From the NCBI GenBank assembly GCA_037893245.1, contig JBAIAA010000893.1, forward strand, positions 186,001 through 250,000: 64,000 bases of DNA, in the 5' to 3' direction. The translations under genes and the position numbers were made by a program. Of this stretch, positions 56,333-63,749 are shown one piece after another (positions within the stretch are counted from its first letter, which is position 1; each line of letters opens with the position of its first letter). The notes under the pieces are model-generated. The model did no database searches. It had not been told where the DNA came from and was given only the letters and a program-made list of their open reading frames with translations. The stretch is from Crossaster papposus. Taxonomy: Eukaryota > Echinodermata > Asteroidea > Velatida > Solasteridae.

Positions 56333-59275
56333 CTTTTGTTCTCCATAGGATTTGTACACGTTTGTTCAGACAATACACTTTGACACTTTGGTAAATCCGA
56401 TGGACTTGAGACTTGGCATACACTTAGACAACCACCCAAGGACGGTCCTAGAAGAAATTCGTCGCGATTACGTCATTCATGGTCACGTGACGTCACGTTA
56501 ACGGTGCAATTTTTCCCCATAGGTTTTGTACACGTTTTTCTTCAGACTATTGAATTTGACACTTTGGTCAATCCGATTGACTTTAGAGTTAATATAAACC
56601 TCAACCACCATCCTCAGGAGGGCCAAGAGGAAAATCGTCATGATTACGTCATCGGGGGTCATGTGACGTCACATTAAAGGTGTAGTTTTTAAGATCCTCT
56701 AACTCTGAAAGTACAAGTCCGGTTGGGGTCAAACTTGGTTTGCAAGTATTCCAGGATGTGTTATAGACGAAAATTAAGATGACGTAATTATGACATCATC
56801 GGGTGTCATGTGACGTCACATTAAAGGTTCAATTTTCTCCATAGGTTTTGTACACGTTTTTCTTCAAAATATTGAATTTGACACTTCTGTAAATTCGATC
56901 GACTTGAGACTTAGCACAGACCTCGACCACCATCCTTAGGAGGGCCAAGAAAAACATATTCAAGATGACGTCATCGCGGATCATGTGACGTCACATTAAA
57001 GGTGTAGTTTTTAAGACCCTCTAACTCTGAAAGTACATGTCTGATTGGGGCCAAGCTTGGTATGCAAGTATTCCAGAATGTGTCATAGACGTAAATTAAG
57101 ATGACATCATGATGACATCATCGGGTGTCATGTGACGTCACATTAAAGGTTCAATTTTCCCCATAGGATTTGTACACGTTTTTTCAACTAATATATCTTT
57201 GGCAATTGTGTAAATCCAATTCTCTTCAGACTTGGCACACACAAAGACCATCATCAGATACACATATAGAAAGTAATGTTAGACACCCGAAACAGCTCTG
57301 TGTTTGTCCACAAACACATGTCTAGTTTTTATTTATTATTTTTTTTATTTTATTTTTAGACAAAGTATCCACGCCGAGTTTCCCAGCTTATTGCAGTTCC
57401 AAATCGGCTGCGTTGGGGTTCTCCAATGTCCTGAGGACTGAGCTGAGAAAATGGGGCATCAAAGTTTCCATCATACAACCTGGGGCTTTCAAGACACGTA
57501 AGTCTGCTTCACAAGATATTGAACTCCTGGGGCCAAAAATGTACTGAAAATGAAAATTATTCCTAGGCAAAATTCGTGTTAAGTTCAGTTGATGTACCCC
57601 TTATATTGTTTGTGGCTGGTTTTCAGTTTAGTTTTGTTTTCCTCGGCATGAAAAGCATGTGAAGTTTTAGCTGGTACCTCCTCTTCCCCCCCCCCCCCCC
57701 CCCCCATATGAACCTTTAGAAGGACTCGCAGACCACAAATTCAATGCTTCCAACTACCAGGCTATGGCACTTAATGCAGTCCTTCTGATTTGAGGCGTGC
57801 GATCGCACCCCCACGCCATCGCACACCTAAAAGCTTCCCCAGGAGTGCGAATAATCGCACGCCTTAATCCCTCTGCACCACACGCCTCAATGTACATTTC
57901 CAGCGTAATCAACTTCATAATTTGTGAAATAAAATATACGTCAGTGATTTAGGGGAAAAGGAAACAATTACGCCCACCGTATTTATTTTTGTATTGATCA
58001 ACTTTGTGCCGGTAACACGAAACGGATTTCTCTGGCCGACAATCTGCCTTCCATGCGAAGCATGCGCGCGTACCTGGTACCACACTGCACTGAAATATTA
58101 CACGCACAGGCCGTTTTCTAAACCCCAGATTAGTGCTCAATCTCCAGCTCTAAGTGGTTCCATCACCATTGCCAAACTGCACAAAGAAGTCAAAACGAAC
58201 GGAGGCGCAGGCAAAGCTGGAGTTTGGAAAAGGCCACACACTCGCACGGCTGTATTTTGTGTGAGGCAAACTGATTGGTCAGTGGCAATGCCTTGACGTG
58301 GTTTCAACCAATCGTGTTTAAGTTCACAAGTACTCTTGGCGTGCTGGCACGCGCAACAGCGCTAGTCTGGTGCCGTTTAATTTGCGGTGACTATAGTGAG
58401 TGGTATTGAGTAGTAACGCTATTGCGTTAGCTAACTTTTGTTGCAAAAGACTTCGCAAGTTGCATATTTCTTTTAAAAGCGTCAGTACATGTATTGGTGG
58501 ATACGTGTGCTTTAAACCATGATTTAAGCCCCAGCTTGAACCACCGATAGCTTTGCAAAATCACACCCCTAGAAAATCCAGGTGTGCCTTTTTCCTCACG
58601 CCTGTGATTTTCAAATCAGAAGGACTGTTAATGCTCTACTGAAATTCGCCTATGGCTGTATGAAGATGTTTTTTTCAACAAAACTCTGTATGAATTCGTT
58701 TTCTGTTCACAGAAGCTATAGTTGGTACCCAGTTCATTACGAAGTACCAGCAGTTACTAGCAGCCCTGGATCCCAAAGTAGCCGACGATTACGGCAAGCG
58801 CTACTTCAGCGTGGCCCTGAACTCCTTGTACAAGCCGGACGACATCCGACTTGCGGAGGATTTCTCCCCGGTCTTTACGGCCGTCGCGCACGCCCTCTTT
58901 GCCAAGAGCCCCCGGGCGCACTACCTGTGCGGGGTACCAGCCATCGTGATGGGCTGGATAGCCAATCACCTGCCGGCATTCGTCACCGACGCCATGATGA
59001 TGCTGGTGTCGGGGACGTACATTCCGAACGCCGCCCTCCCGACGGAAGAGGAAGCGCTCCTCGCGTCCGAGAGGCGGCAGTCGCAGCGCAGGGCCAAGAA
59101 CCAGCGGGCGAATATGCCACACAAGCAGGTGCACTTTGAGTTGGGAGCCGGTGAAAGTGGGGACCGGGAGAGCAGTACTAATGCCGTAGAAAATGTTGGA
59201 GCCGGTGAAGGTGGGAACCAGGGAAACACTAACGGTGTTGAAATTACCTCTGATACAACGCAGAGCAGTACGTAA
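49367..59275 (+). CDS. HSD17B2: 17-beta-hydroxysteroid dehydrogenase type 2-like short-chain dehydrogenase, five exons
   Basis: Exons 49367-49628, 54862-55074, 55704-55886, 57360-57497 and 58713-59275 join in frame across GT-AG introns to a 452-residue protein. The N-terminus has two hydrophobic segments (about 29-45 and 50-68), as expected for an ER-membrane anchor. The classical SDR fold follows. The cofactor motif is TGCDTGLG (87-94), and ELDVTD, VVNNAG (163-168) and the Asn190-Ser217-Tyr230-Lys234 catalytic set are all present (YCSSK for YxxxK). WGIKVSIIQPGAFKT, DFSPVFTAVAHALFAKSP and DDYGKRYF follow human HSD17B2 (387 residues) closely. Family reaction: NAD-dependent oxidation of 17-beta-hydroxysteroids. 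HSD11B2, retinol dehydrogenases and BDH1 are the nearest alternatives. The last ~60 residues are an extra hydrophilic tail. Possible polyadenylation signals are AATAAA at 59658 and 61277. Confidence 0.9.
49755..50155 (-). mobile_element. MITE family A, copy 10, in dehydrogenase intron 1
   Basis: TAAAGGTAGGCTACACCATT at the left and AATGGTGTATCCTACCTTTA at the right. The left flank reads AATAAAGG, so a TA target fits better than TTAA here. Interior GCGATCGCG and ACTTCGGACAGGTCAG are present. Confidence 0.85.
50156..50888. other. Intron DNA, poly(C) tracts
   Basis: Two poly(C) runs separated by a single A at 50403-50440, and GTACATGTACATGGTACATG simple repeats near 50815-50840. The Gly-rich minus-strand frames here come from the poly(C). 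Confidence 0.6.
50889..51120. mobile_element. GCTAAGCACA MITE, copy 3, in dehydrogenase intron 1
   Basis: GGGCCAATTTCACGAAGCTG at the left and GGCAGCTCCGTGAAATTGAC at the right. The interior is inverted relative to copies 1 and 2 (CACGTGATCTTTATTG-type order; GATTGATAATCAGCTG). Confidence 0.8.
51121..54141. other. Dehydrogenase intron 1, no gene recognised
   Basis: Poly(G) tracts at about 51276-51292 and 51384-51408. An imperfect hairpin at 51611-51660 pairs ACGCCACAAAGAC with AGTCTCTTTGTGGC. 51887-51980 is distantly related to 4938-5030. Confidence 0.45.
53597..53707. mobile_element. GGCCGTTTTCTAAACCCC MITE, copy 2
   Basis: GGCCGTTTTCCAAACCTAAG at the left and GGGGTTTGGAAAAAACGGCC at the right, with CGAATGCCAAACTGCACGAA inside. 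Confidence 0.75.
54142..54506. mobile_element. TTAACCCTAAC-ended element with AATCCTC minisatellite
   Basis: Left end TTAACCCTAACCCCCTAGGC. The body is a run of CCTCAATCCTCCAAAATCCT-type units alternating with AAAACCCCAT, in both orientations near the right (GAGGATTTTTGAGGATTGAG). The right end is degraded (GAGCGTTAG). Confidence 0.75.
54592..54634. repeat. (GTACAT)n microsatellite
   Basis: About seven units of ATGTAC, self-complementary. The same motif appears in shorter runs throughout the window. Confidence 0.95.
54862..55074 (+). CDS. HSD17B2: Dehydrogenase exon 2: cofactor-binding Rossmann part
   Basis: TTTTTGTAG precedes GT TGT GAC ACC, completing TGCDTGLGHTTALYL. Encodes LGAHVFACCYDKNGAGERDL and TIELDVTDQDQIQ, ending GGT CGA G before GTAAAA. 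The 145-codon open frame from 54894 reads on into the intron. Confidence 0.92.
55204..55415 (-). mobile_element. TTAACCAGTTCGCG MITE, copy 6, in dehydrogenase intron 2
   Basis: TTAACCAGTTTGCGTCGGAT at the left and CCGGCGCGAACTGGTTTAA at the right. Several open frames on both strands cross it but are repeat-derived. Confidence 0.8.
55531..55604 (+). repeat. tRNA-like sequence (pseudogene or SINE head)
   Basis: GGCTGGATAGCTCAGTTGGT gives a good acceptor 5' strand and D arm, and TCCGGTC pairs with the acceptor if wobble pairs are allowed. The T arm (GCAAGTTCAAACCCAACTCC) pairs poorly and no clear anticodon stem forms. There is a T tract only further downstream. Probably not a working tRNA. Confidence 0.5.
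55704..55886 (+). CDS. HSD17B2: Dehydrogenase exon 3: NNAG and catalytic Asn/Ser
   Basis: TTCTCAG precedes (G)AA TTA TGG GGC. Encodes ELWGVVNNAGVVVYAETEIT, then MWDVNCLGHF with catalytic Asn, and GRIVNVTSMG with catalytic Ser, ending phase 1 before GTGAGT. Confidence 0.93.
56253..57328. repeat. Interspersed element with tandem units and six TGACGTCA octamers, dehydrogenase intron 3
   Basis: Starts with the palindrome AGCTGTTTCGGTTTTTCACC...GAAACAGCT, then a poly(T) run. Tandem blocks follow, each beginning CCATAGG(A/T)TTTGTACACG (56343, 56518, 56840, 57160; the last three are about 321 bp apart), and the end repeats CCGAAACAGCT and a TGTTTGTCCACAAACA hairpin. Each block includes CATGTGACGTCACATTAAAG. 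No coding frame. It ends about 30 bp before the exon 4 acceptor. Confidence 0.8.
57360..57497 (+). CDS. HSD17B2: Dehydrogenase exon 4: catalytic Tyr and Lys
   Basis: A T-rich stretch and TTTTTAG precede AC AAA GTA TCC. Encodes DKVSTPSFPAYCSSKSAALG with the YxxxK pair and WGIKVSIIQPGAFKT, ending ACA C before GTAAGT (phase 1). It was missed by simple frame scanning because it is only 138 bp. Confidence 0.92.
57684..57705. repeat. Poly(C) tract in dehydrogenase intron 4
   Basis: Homopolymer of about 22 C, next to a reversed SINE A fragment. Confidence 0.9.
57719..57770 (-). repeat. tRNA-derived SINE A fragment
   Basis: The complement of the segment CTTGGAAGCATTGAATTTGT...GGTCTGCGAG matches the A copies at 13590 and 38775. 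Confidence 0.6.
57777..58627. mobile_element. 851-bp DNA element with CAGTCCTTCTGATTTGA ends, intron 4
   Basis: Perfect 17-bp terminal inverted repeats CAGTCCTTCTGATTTGA and TCAAATCAGAAGGACTG are flanked by direct TTAATG on both sides (57771-57776 and 58628-58633), a likely target-site duplication. Subterminal DNA has GGCGTGCGATCGCAC-type and CACACGCCTC/CTCACGCCTG motifs. No transposase frame is recognisable. A second MITE (58109-58235) lies inside it. Confidence 0.85.
58109..58235. mobile_element. GGCCGTTTTCTAAACCCC MITE, copy 3, nested
   Basis: GGCCGTTTTCTAAACCCCAG at the left and CTGGAGTTTGGAAAAGGCC at the right, interior ATTGCCAAACTGCACAAAGA. It is nested in the 57777-58627 element and so is the later arrival. 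Confidence 0.8.
58713..59275 (+). CDS. HSD17B2: Dehydrogenase exon 5: substrate lid and C-terminal tail
   Basis: TTCTGTTCACAG precedes AA GCT ATA GTT, giving QAIVGTQFITKYQQ. Encodes PKVADDYGKRYFSVALNSLY, EDFSPVFTAVAHALFAKSPR and YLCGVPAIVMGWIANHLPAF, then a basic ERRQSQRRAKNQ stretch and an acidic/Gly/Asn tail. The tail holds two back-to-back related segments, GAGESGDRESSTNAVE and GAGEGGNQGNTNGVE, that look like a short in-frame duplication. The stop TAA is at 59273-59275. A 185-codon frame over the same DNA in another register is a shadow. Confidence 0.92.
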
Positions 59276-60429
59276 TTTGTAAATCAATTTAGTTTTTTAA
59301 GATAAATTTGATGATTTATTCCCTTGAAATAGGTTTAAATCTTTTTAAAAATCCAAAAATTTAAGTACGCAATTTTAAGAAACAATGTATTTCTATGCAG
59401 TTACTGTACCATTTCTTTTGAGTTTGTTTTTTTAATGAACAATGTTACTTAAAGAAGTTTTTATTGTCATCGCTATCTTTTAGATTTGTTTTAGGGGGGG
59501 ACCAGAAATCCTTTTTTTCACAAGCTTAAAAGGAAGCACTATGTACGCACACTTTATGAGAACTGCGTAATAACTAATTTTGGTGTCACGAACTGACACA
59601 CATAAGAATAATTCAGGTGCTCATAATTTTATGCTAAAAAAGCAAGCATGTGACCGAAATAAAATTAGGGAAAAAAATACATTTTGAAAAAATCTGACAC
59701 AAGTCACCCTCCCGACACGAAAACAATTTTCATATCCTCTAGTAAACAAAAAAAGGCTTAGATTCCGGGATCTCAATGATGCACAAAGAATAATCTGCAT
59801 TGTAATACACTATCTGAGAAACGTCACTGCAGTAACGCTTCTCAGATTCAAATTTTTGGGGATAAAAAGTGATATCTTTTTCCATAACCGCAGTACTTCG
59901 AAGTGAAAACTTTCTAAAAATGCATTATACTATCCAAAGCTGCTGTACTTCTTACCAAGTAAGTTTTTATTGCCATTAATTTTGGGAGTAATTACCAAAC
60001 GTATACAATCCCTTTAACAAGTTTTACACTTTTCTTTTGGTATGTACATGTAAGACATGTAAAAACGAATTTTGCATTAACTTTTTTTTTAAAGGTAAAT
60101 TCTCAGCATTGATGCAAATTATATATGAATATTTTTTTCATAACAGGGTTTTGTGGTAATGTTTATTGAGCTGTAAAGATTATTAAAAAAAAAAAATTAT
60201 ATGTTAATACGTGGAATTTTGTTTTTACTGATGCGGACATTTTAACTAGTGGATGGTACTGTTTTTGTGGCAAATTATTTTGTATTGCTTTTGAGTTTGG
60301 GGTGAGTTTTATAATGGCTTCAAAACTTTAAAAAAATTGGCAATAATTAGGCAGATCGGGGAAATATTTGGGGGAATTGTTCCTTTGATGATACAAGTAT
60401 GAATTTGGCACGTACAGTCGGAGTATGTC
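59276..60429. other. Dehydrogenase 3' UTR and downstream DNA
   Basis: AT-rich, with an AATAAA at 59658-59663 that could serve polyadenylation. No other gene recognised. Confidence 0.4.
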
Positions 60430-60712
60430 ATGAGAAAGATGTCTGGATATAGGGTCATCGCAGACTATGACCCGGGTTTGAACTCTGCCTGGGCCAATAT
60501 GTGGATTGGGTTTTCAGTCCCTGCCTGATTCCGTTGGTTTTCTCCAGGGTATTCTTCTGGGGTTTTCCTCCCACCTCTAAAACTGTACCTTCTTCTCATT
60601 GTCTTCTCTCTACAGGTTTCTTCATCTTTTTGAGCTACAGTGGCTCGTAGGGAAAGATTTTGAGAGATCCTAGGTTTCATTACCAGAAAGAATTATTAAT
60701 AATAATAACAAT
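60430..60712 (+). repeat. tRNA-derived SINE, family B, copy 2
   Basis: CTATGACCCGGGTTTGAACT (box B), TGGGCCAATATGTGGATTGG, CCCACCTCTAAAACTGTACC and TCATTGTCTTCTCTCTACAG. The 3' part TTTCATTACCAGAAAGAATT and the ATTAATAATAATAAC tail match the tail of the 19257-19640 SINE, so the two SINE families share a 3' end. Confidence 0.8.
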
Positions 60713-60714
60713 AG

Positions 60715-60956
60715 GCACTTGGGGAGACAATCCCATAGAGATGTACACAAACTTAAAACAGTCCTAACTTGTTTACCCTAACCCTTTTCTCTAAGATATT
60801 CGAGATTTATGCTATTTAGACCAAAATCTGTCGTTCTAGGACAAAAATAACGTTTTGTAGGGTAGCTAGACACTTAGGGAGACACTGAAATGTCTCCCTA
60901 AGTGTCACTGTCTCCTTATTACCTAAAAACGTATGCTAATTTGTCTCCCCAAGTGC
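60715..60956. mobile_element. MITE with GCACTTGGGGAGACAA ends and a perfect inner hairpin
   Basis: Perfect 16-bp inverted repeats GCACTTGGGGAGACAA and TTGTCTCCCCAAGTGC. Inside, 60871-60904 is a perfect 14-bp hairpin (CACTTAGGGAGACA, loop CTGAAA) whose arm is itself a close variant of the terminal repeat, as if an extra terminus had been captured. Confidence 0.8.
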
Positions 60957-61529
60957 TCATTTAGTAAAATAACCCGACTGACTTTACCCACTCTGACTGT
61001 GTGCCAAATTCCGTGATTGTATCACTAAATGCACAATCCGTCATTTGTCGGCCATACTATTATTGGCATTCAGAATTACAGGTTTTCAGTACTTAAATTA
61101 CGAGGTGGTGGAACGAAGATTGTACTTTACTATTTTTAATTAGTAACAACAATTATAGTTAATGTGATATTCTGGGTTTTTCTGTTTTGTTTGGTTTGGT
61201 TTTTATTTTTTGCATTGAATTTAATTTATATAATATGCCGTAAACTAAGTACTTTTTCTTCGCTGCTGAAATTATAAATAAAAGTTTTTAAAATCTTCAA
61301 AAAAATTGAAGCTTTTGAAACCCTTAAAATAATGAAAACCAGTGATTTTTATTCAGGTTTTGTTTTGTGTTTTTAAGTTGCAGTTGAGCTTAAATCGTCA
61401 AGGTGGCACTTGTGGTTTGGGTCTTCGAGTGAATAAAAGCCTTTCCACTAAAAAAAATGATGGAGATTTATATGCAAAATTTGCAGCGAGGCAAAAAACA
61501 AAAGCGTGTCTCTTCACATTGCGAACATC
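60957..61529. other. No gene recognised
   Basis: AT-rich. AATAAA at 61277-61282 is a candidate distal polyadenylation signal for the dehydrogenase. Confidence 0.4.
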
Positions 61530-61800
61530 TTAACCAGTTCGCGTCGGGATTATTTTGACATCAACGAGCCGACGCGCGGGATTATTTTTAACGAAACTCG
61601 ATCCGAAGCGGGTTCAGGCCGCCAGTACCGGGAAACACACCCACGCATTTCCGGCCTTGCTCGCTGCTGACAGACATTTCCGGCCTTGCTCGTTGCTGAC
61701 GGACATTTCCGGCCTTGCTCATGGCGTGTTTATTCGTCATCCGTTTTGAATCTGGGGAAAACTTTGCGTTTATATTCGTCATCCGGCGCGAACTGGTTAA
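61530..61800 (+). mobile_element. TTAACCAGTTCGCG MITE, copy 7
   Basis: TTAACCAGTTCGCGTCGGGA at the left and TCCGGCGCGAACTGGTTAA at the right. The TTTCCGGCCTTGCTCG unit is tandemly triplicated inside, which lengthens this copy. Confidence 0.88.
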
Positions 61801-63190
61801 GACTATGCATTCTGCTAACAAATTAAAGAAAGTTACCAAAGATTTCCCCCTTTTTCATTGTCTTCCGTATTAATAGTAAAATAACGACCTGCTCAAGATT
61901 ACATTCTTAATTGTATATTTTGGCTTCGTGCTTGCTACCCCCAGAAATACTGAGGTTATATTGTGTAACAAATCGTAAACTACATTTTTTTTCTTTGTCC
62001 TTGGATGGTATTTTAAACTCATAACTATGCGTTTTAAAAAAAGGAAGTTTGGAATAGTTAATCCCCAAATTTTCAGAAAAAAATTTAAATATTTTTTTCA
62101 GTCTGAGATTAATGTCTTTGCAATGACTGACCTTCATTGAGATAATATACCATGAAAAAAATGGCGTCAGGGGTGCAACATATTTTTTTTTCCGAAATAG
62201 AAAATTATTGAAAATATATAATTATTTCCATTTAATTGTTTGTGCCTTTATATAATGTTGTCATTTCTCTTCCATTTGCGCCTTTTTTAACTGTTACTAT
62301 AAATACAGTATTTCTTTTGAAAAAAATGTTCATTTTTAGTATGGTAATGAAGAATGTTTGTTCAAGTACAGCATAACTATATCTGTACGTTTCAATTACA
62401 CAGAAAATAAATGGTCTGTTGTTCTATTGATTTCTTGCCAGACTAGAATATGATCCCGTTGCAAATAATGTTGGCGTTGTATTTGTATACATGTTGTTGT
62501 TTTTTGTTCTGAAAACTTCTCGATAAAAAGACCACAAATCAATAGAAAAACTATGCAGGAATCCAGTCATACTCTTTATTTTACAAATGAAATATTGTAT
62601 GGATAAAAATTAAGCAATTCAAATTTAAGAAAAGTTGCACTTTAAGAAAGTGGGACCCAACGCATTTGAACATCTTTTTATTGAATTTGCGCAATATAAG
62701 TTAATAATAATAATAATAATTCGAATTATTTAACATTCAATTTGAATATTCTATTTTTGTGTTCACTGAACTTTAAATAACATTAAAATTATTATTTTAT
62801 TTCAATGCTCAGAATAGGAAAGTTTCATTTGCATAAAAACAAAAATACCCATGAAAACAAAACTTAAAATAAGGTTAAATAGGACAAAGGTGCATTTTCA
62901 ATGATTGCAATAAAAAAAATATAAAAAAAATACATTGCACTAGACCTTTAAATAAACAAAACATTTTAAATAAAAAGGACTTTAGCTAATTAATTTAAAA
63001 AGAAAATTGAAATGTCTGATGTTGAATTTTACAATATTATTTGTACCAGAAAATGGAGGAGTTTGTTTTAACGAAAATTTTACAATTCTTGCTATATTAA
63101 TTGGAACAGAAAGGAATCGTTTTAAAAATCTGCTTTTTGTAGTGTTAACTCTTGTCCAAGATTAGAGGAAATTTATAAATAAATTTGGGA
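61801..63190. other. No gene recognised
   Basis: Very AT-rich, with an (ATA)n run at 62702-62720. Nothing else supported. Confidence 0.45.
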
Positions 63191-63199
63191 CAAAAAAAT
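63191..63199 (-). terminator. RNA polymerase III terminator of tRNA-Tyr
   Basis: On the minus strand a run of seven T lies about 11 bases downstream of the tRNA 3' end, the normal Pol III stop signal. Confidence 0.8.
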
Positions 63200-63209
63200 C
63201 AATTCCCAC

Positions 63210-63299
63210 TCCTTCGAGCCGGATTCGAACCAGCGACCTATGGATGTCATTGGGTTGAAATACTACAGTCCACCGCTCTACCAACTGAGCTATCGAAGG
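63210..63299 (-). tRNA. trnY-GUA: tRNA-Tyr (anticodon GUA) with a 17-nt intron
   Basis: Minus-strand sequence begins CCTTCGATAGCTCAGTTGGT and ends GCTGGTTCGAATCCGGCTCG...AAGG. Acceptor arms CCTTCGA and TCGAAGG pair perfectly, box A (TAGCTCAGTTGG) and box B (GGTTCGAATCC) are intact, and the discriminator base is A. Anticodon loop CTGTAGA is split after G37 by TATTTCAACCCAATGAC, the canonical tRNA intron site. Removing it leaves a 73-nt mature tRNA. All eukaryotic nuclear tRNA-Tyr genes of this type carry such an intron. It appears functional. Confidence 0.96.
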
Positions 63300-63690
63300 G
63301 TTATTGGCGGTAAGGAATTCTATCGGGCTGTGATTGACTTCCTGCATTTTTTGATCAAACGTTGAGTCATACTAGAGTGCACGTGTTAATAGTCTTAGTT
63401 CAAGGCGCTGTTGTACAATACTCTAATCGACCGCCATGATCGCGAGAGGGCGTTATCGTGACGAAAATTGGCGCCATTCATCAGAAATAATTATTTTTAA
63501 ATTGCCTTAGAATGCAGACCCATGGCAGACTGAAGCATTTTAGATTTTAAAATGTTCCGGGGGATGCCCTAGATGGACCATGGAGAAATAAGACATCTCC
63601 ATGGATGGACGGACACCCCGCCATGAGGGCGTGCCTTCTGCAGCCCCCCCCCCCTTTTTTTGTTTATTGCTCAAATTTCAGCCGTATTTC
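63300..63690. other. tRNA 5' flank and upstream region of the next gene
   Basis: Contains GCGCGAGAGGGCGTTATCG-like GC-richer words at 63425-63470 and a poly(C)/poly(T) junction at 63643-63661. No gene recognised. Confidence 0.4.
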
Positions 63691-63734
63691 TGTTGTAGCG
63701 CCCTCGTTTGACCGAAGGAGCACACACGTGCAAA

Positions 63735-63743
63735 ATGGCGGCG
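63735..63743 (+). CDS. Possible first coding exon (MAA) of a gene leaving the window
   Basis: CAAAATGGCGGCG is followed directly by GTAAGT, a perfect donor (phase 0). ATGGCGGC in this setting is a very common translation start and also fits the YY1 motif AANATGGCGGC seen at many TATA-less promoters. GCGCCCTCGTTTGACC lies just upstream. The rest of the gene would be to the right. If the donor is not used, the frame stops after about 23 codons. Confidence 0.45.
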
Positions 63744-63749
63744 GTAAGT

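Noticed and set aside
58582-59287. 185-codon plus-strand and 176-codon minus-strand frames over dehydrogenase exon 5
   Set aside because: Other registers of the true exon; only the HSD17B2-matching register continues from exon 4 and carries family motifs.
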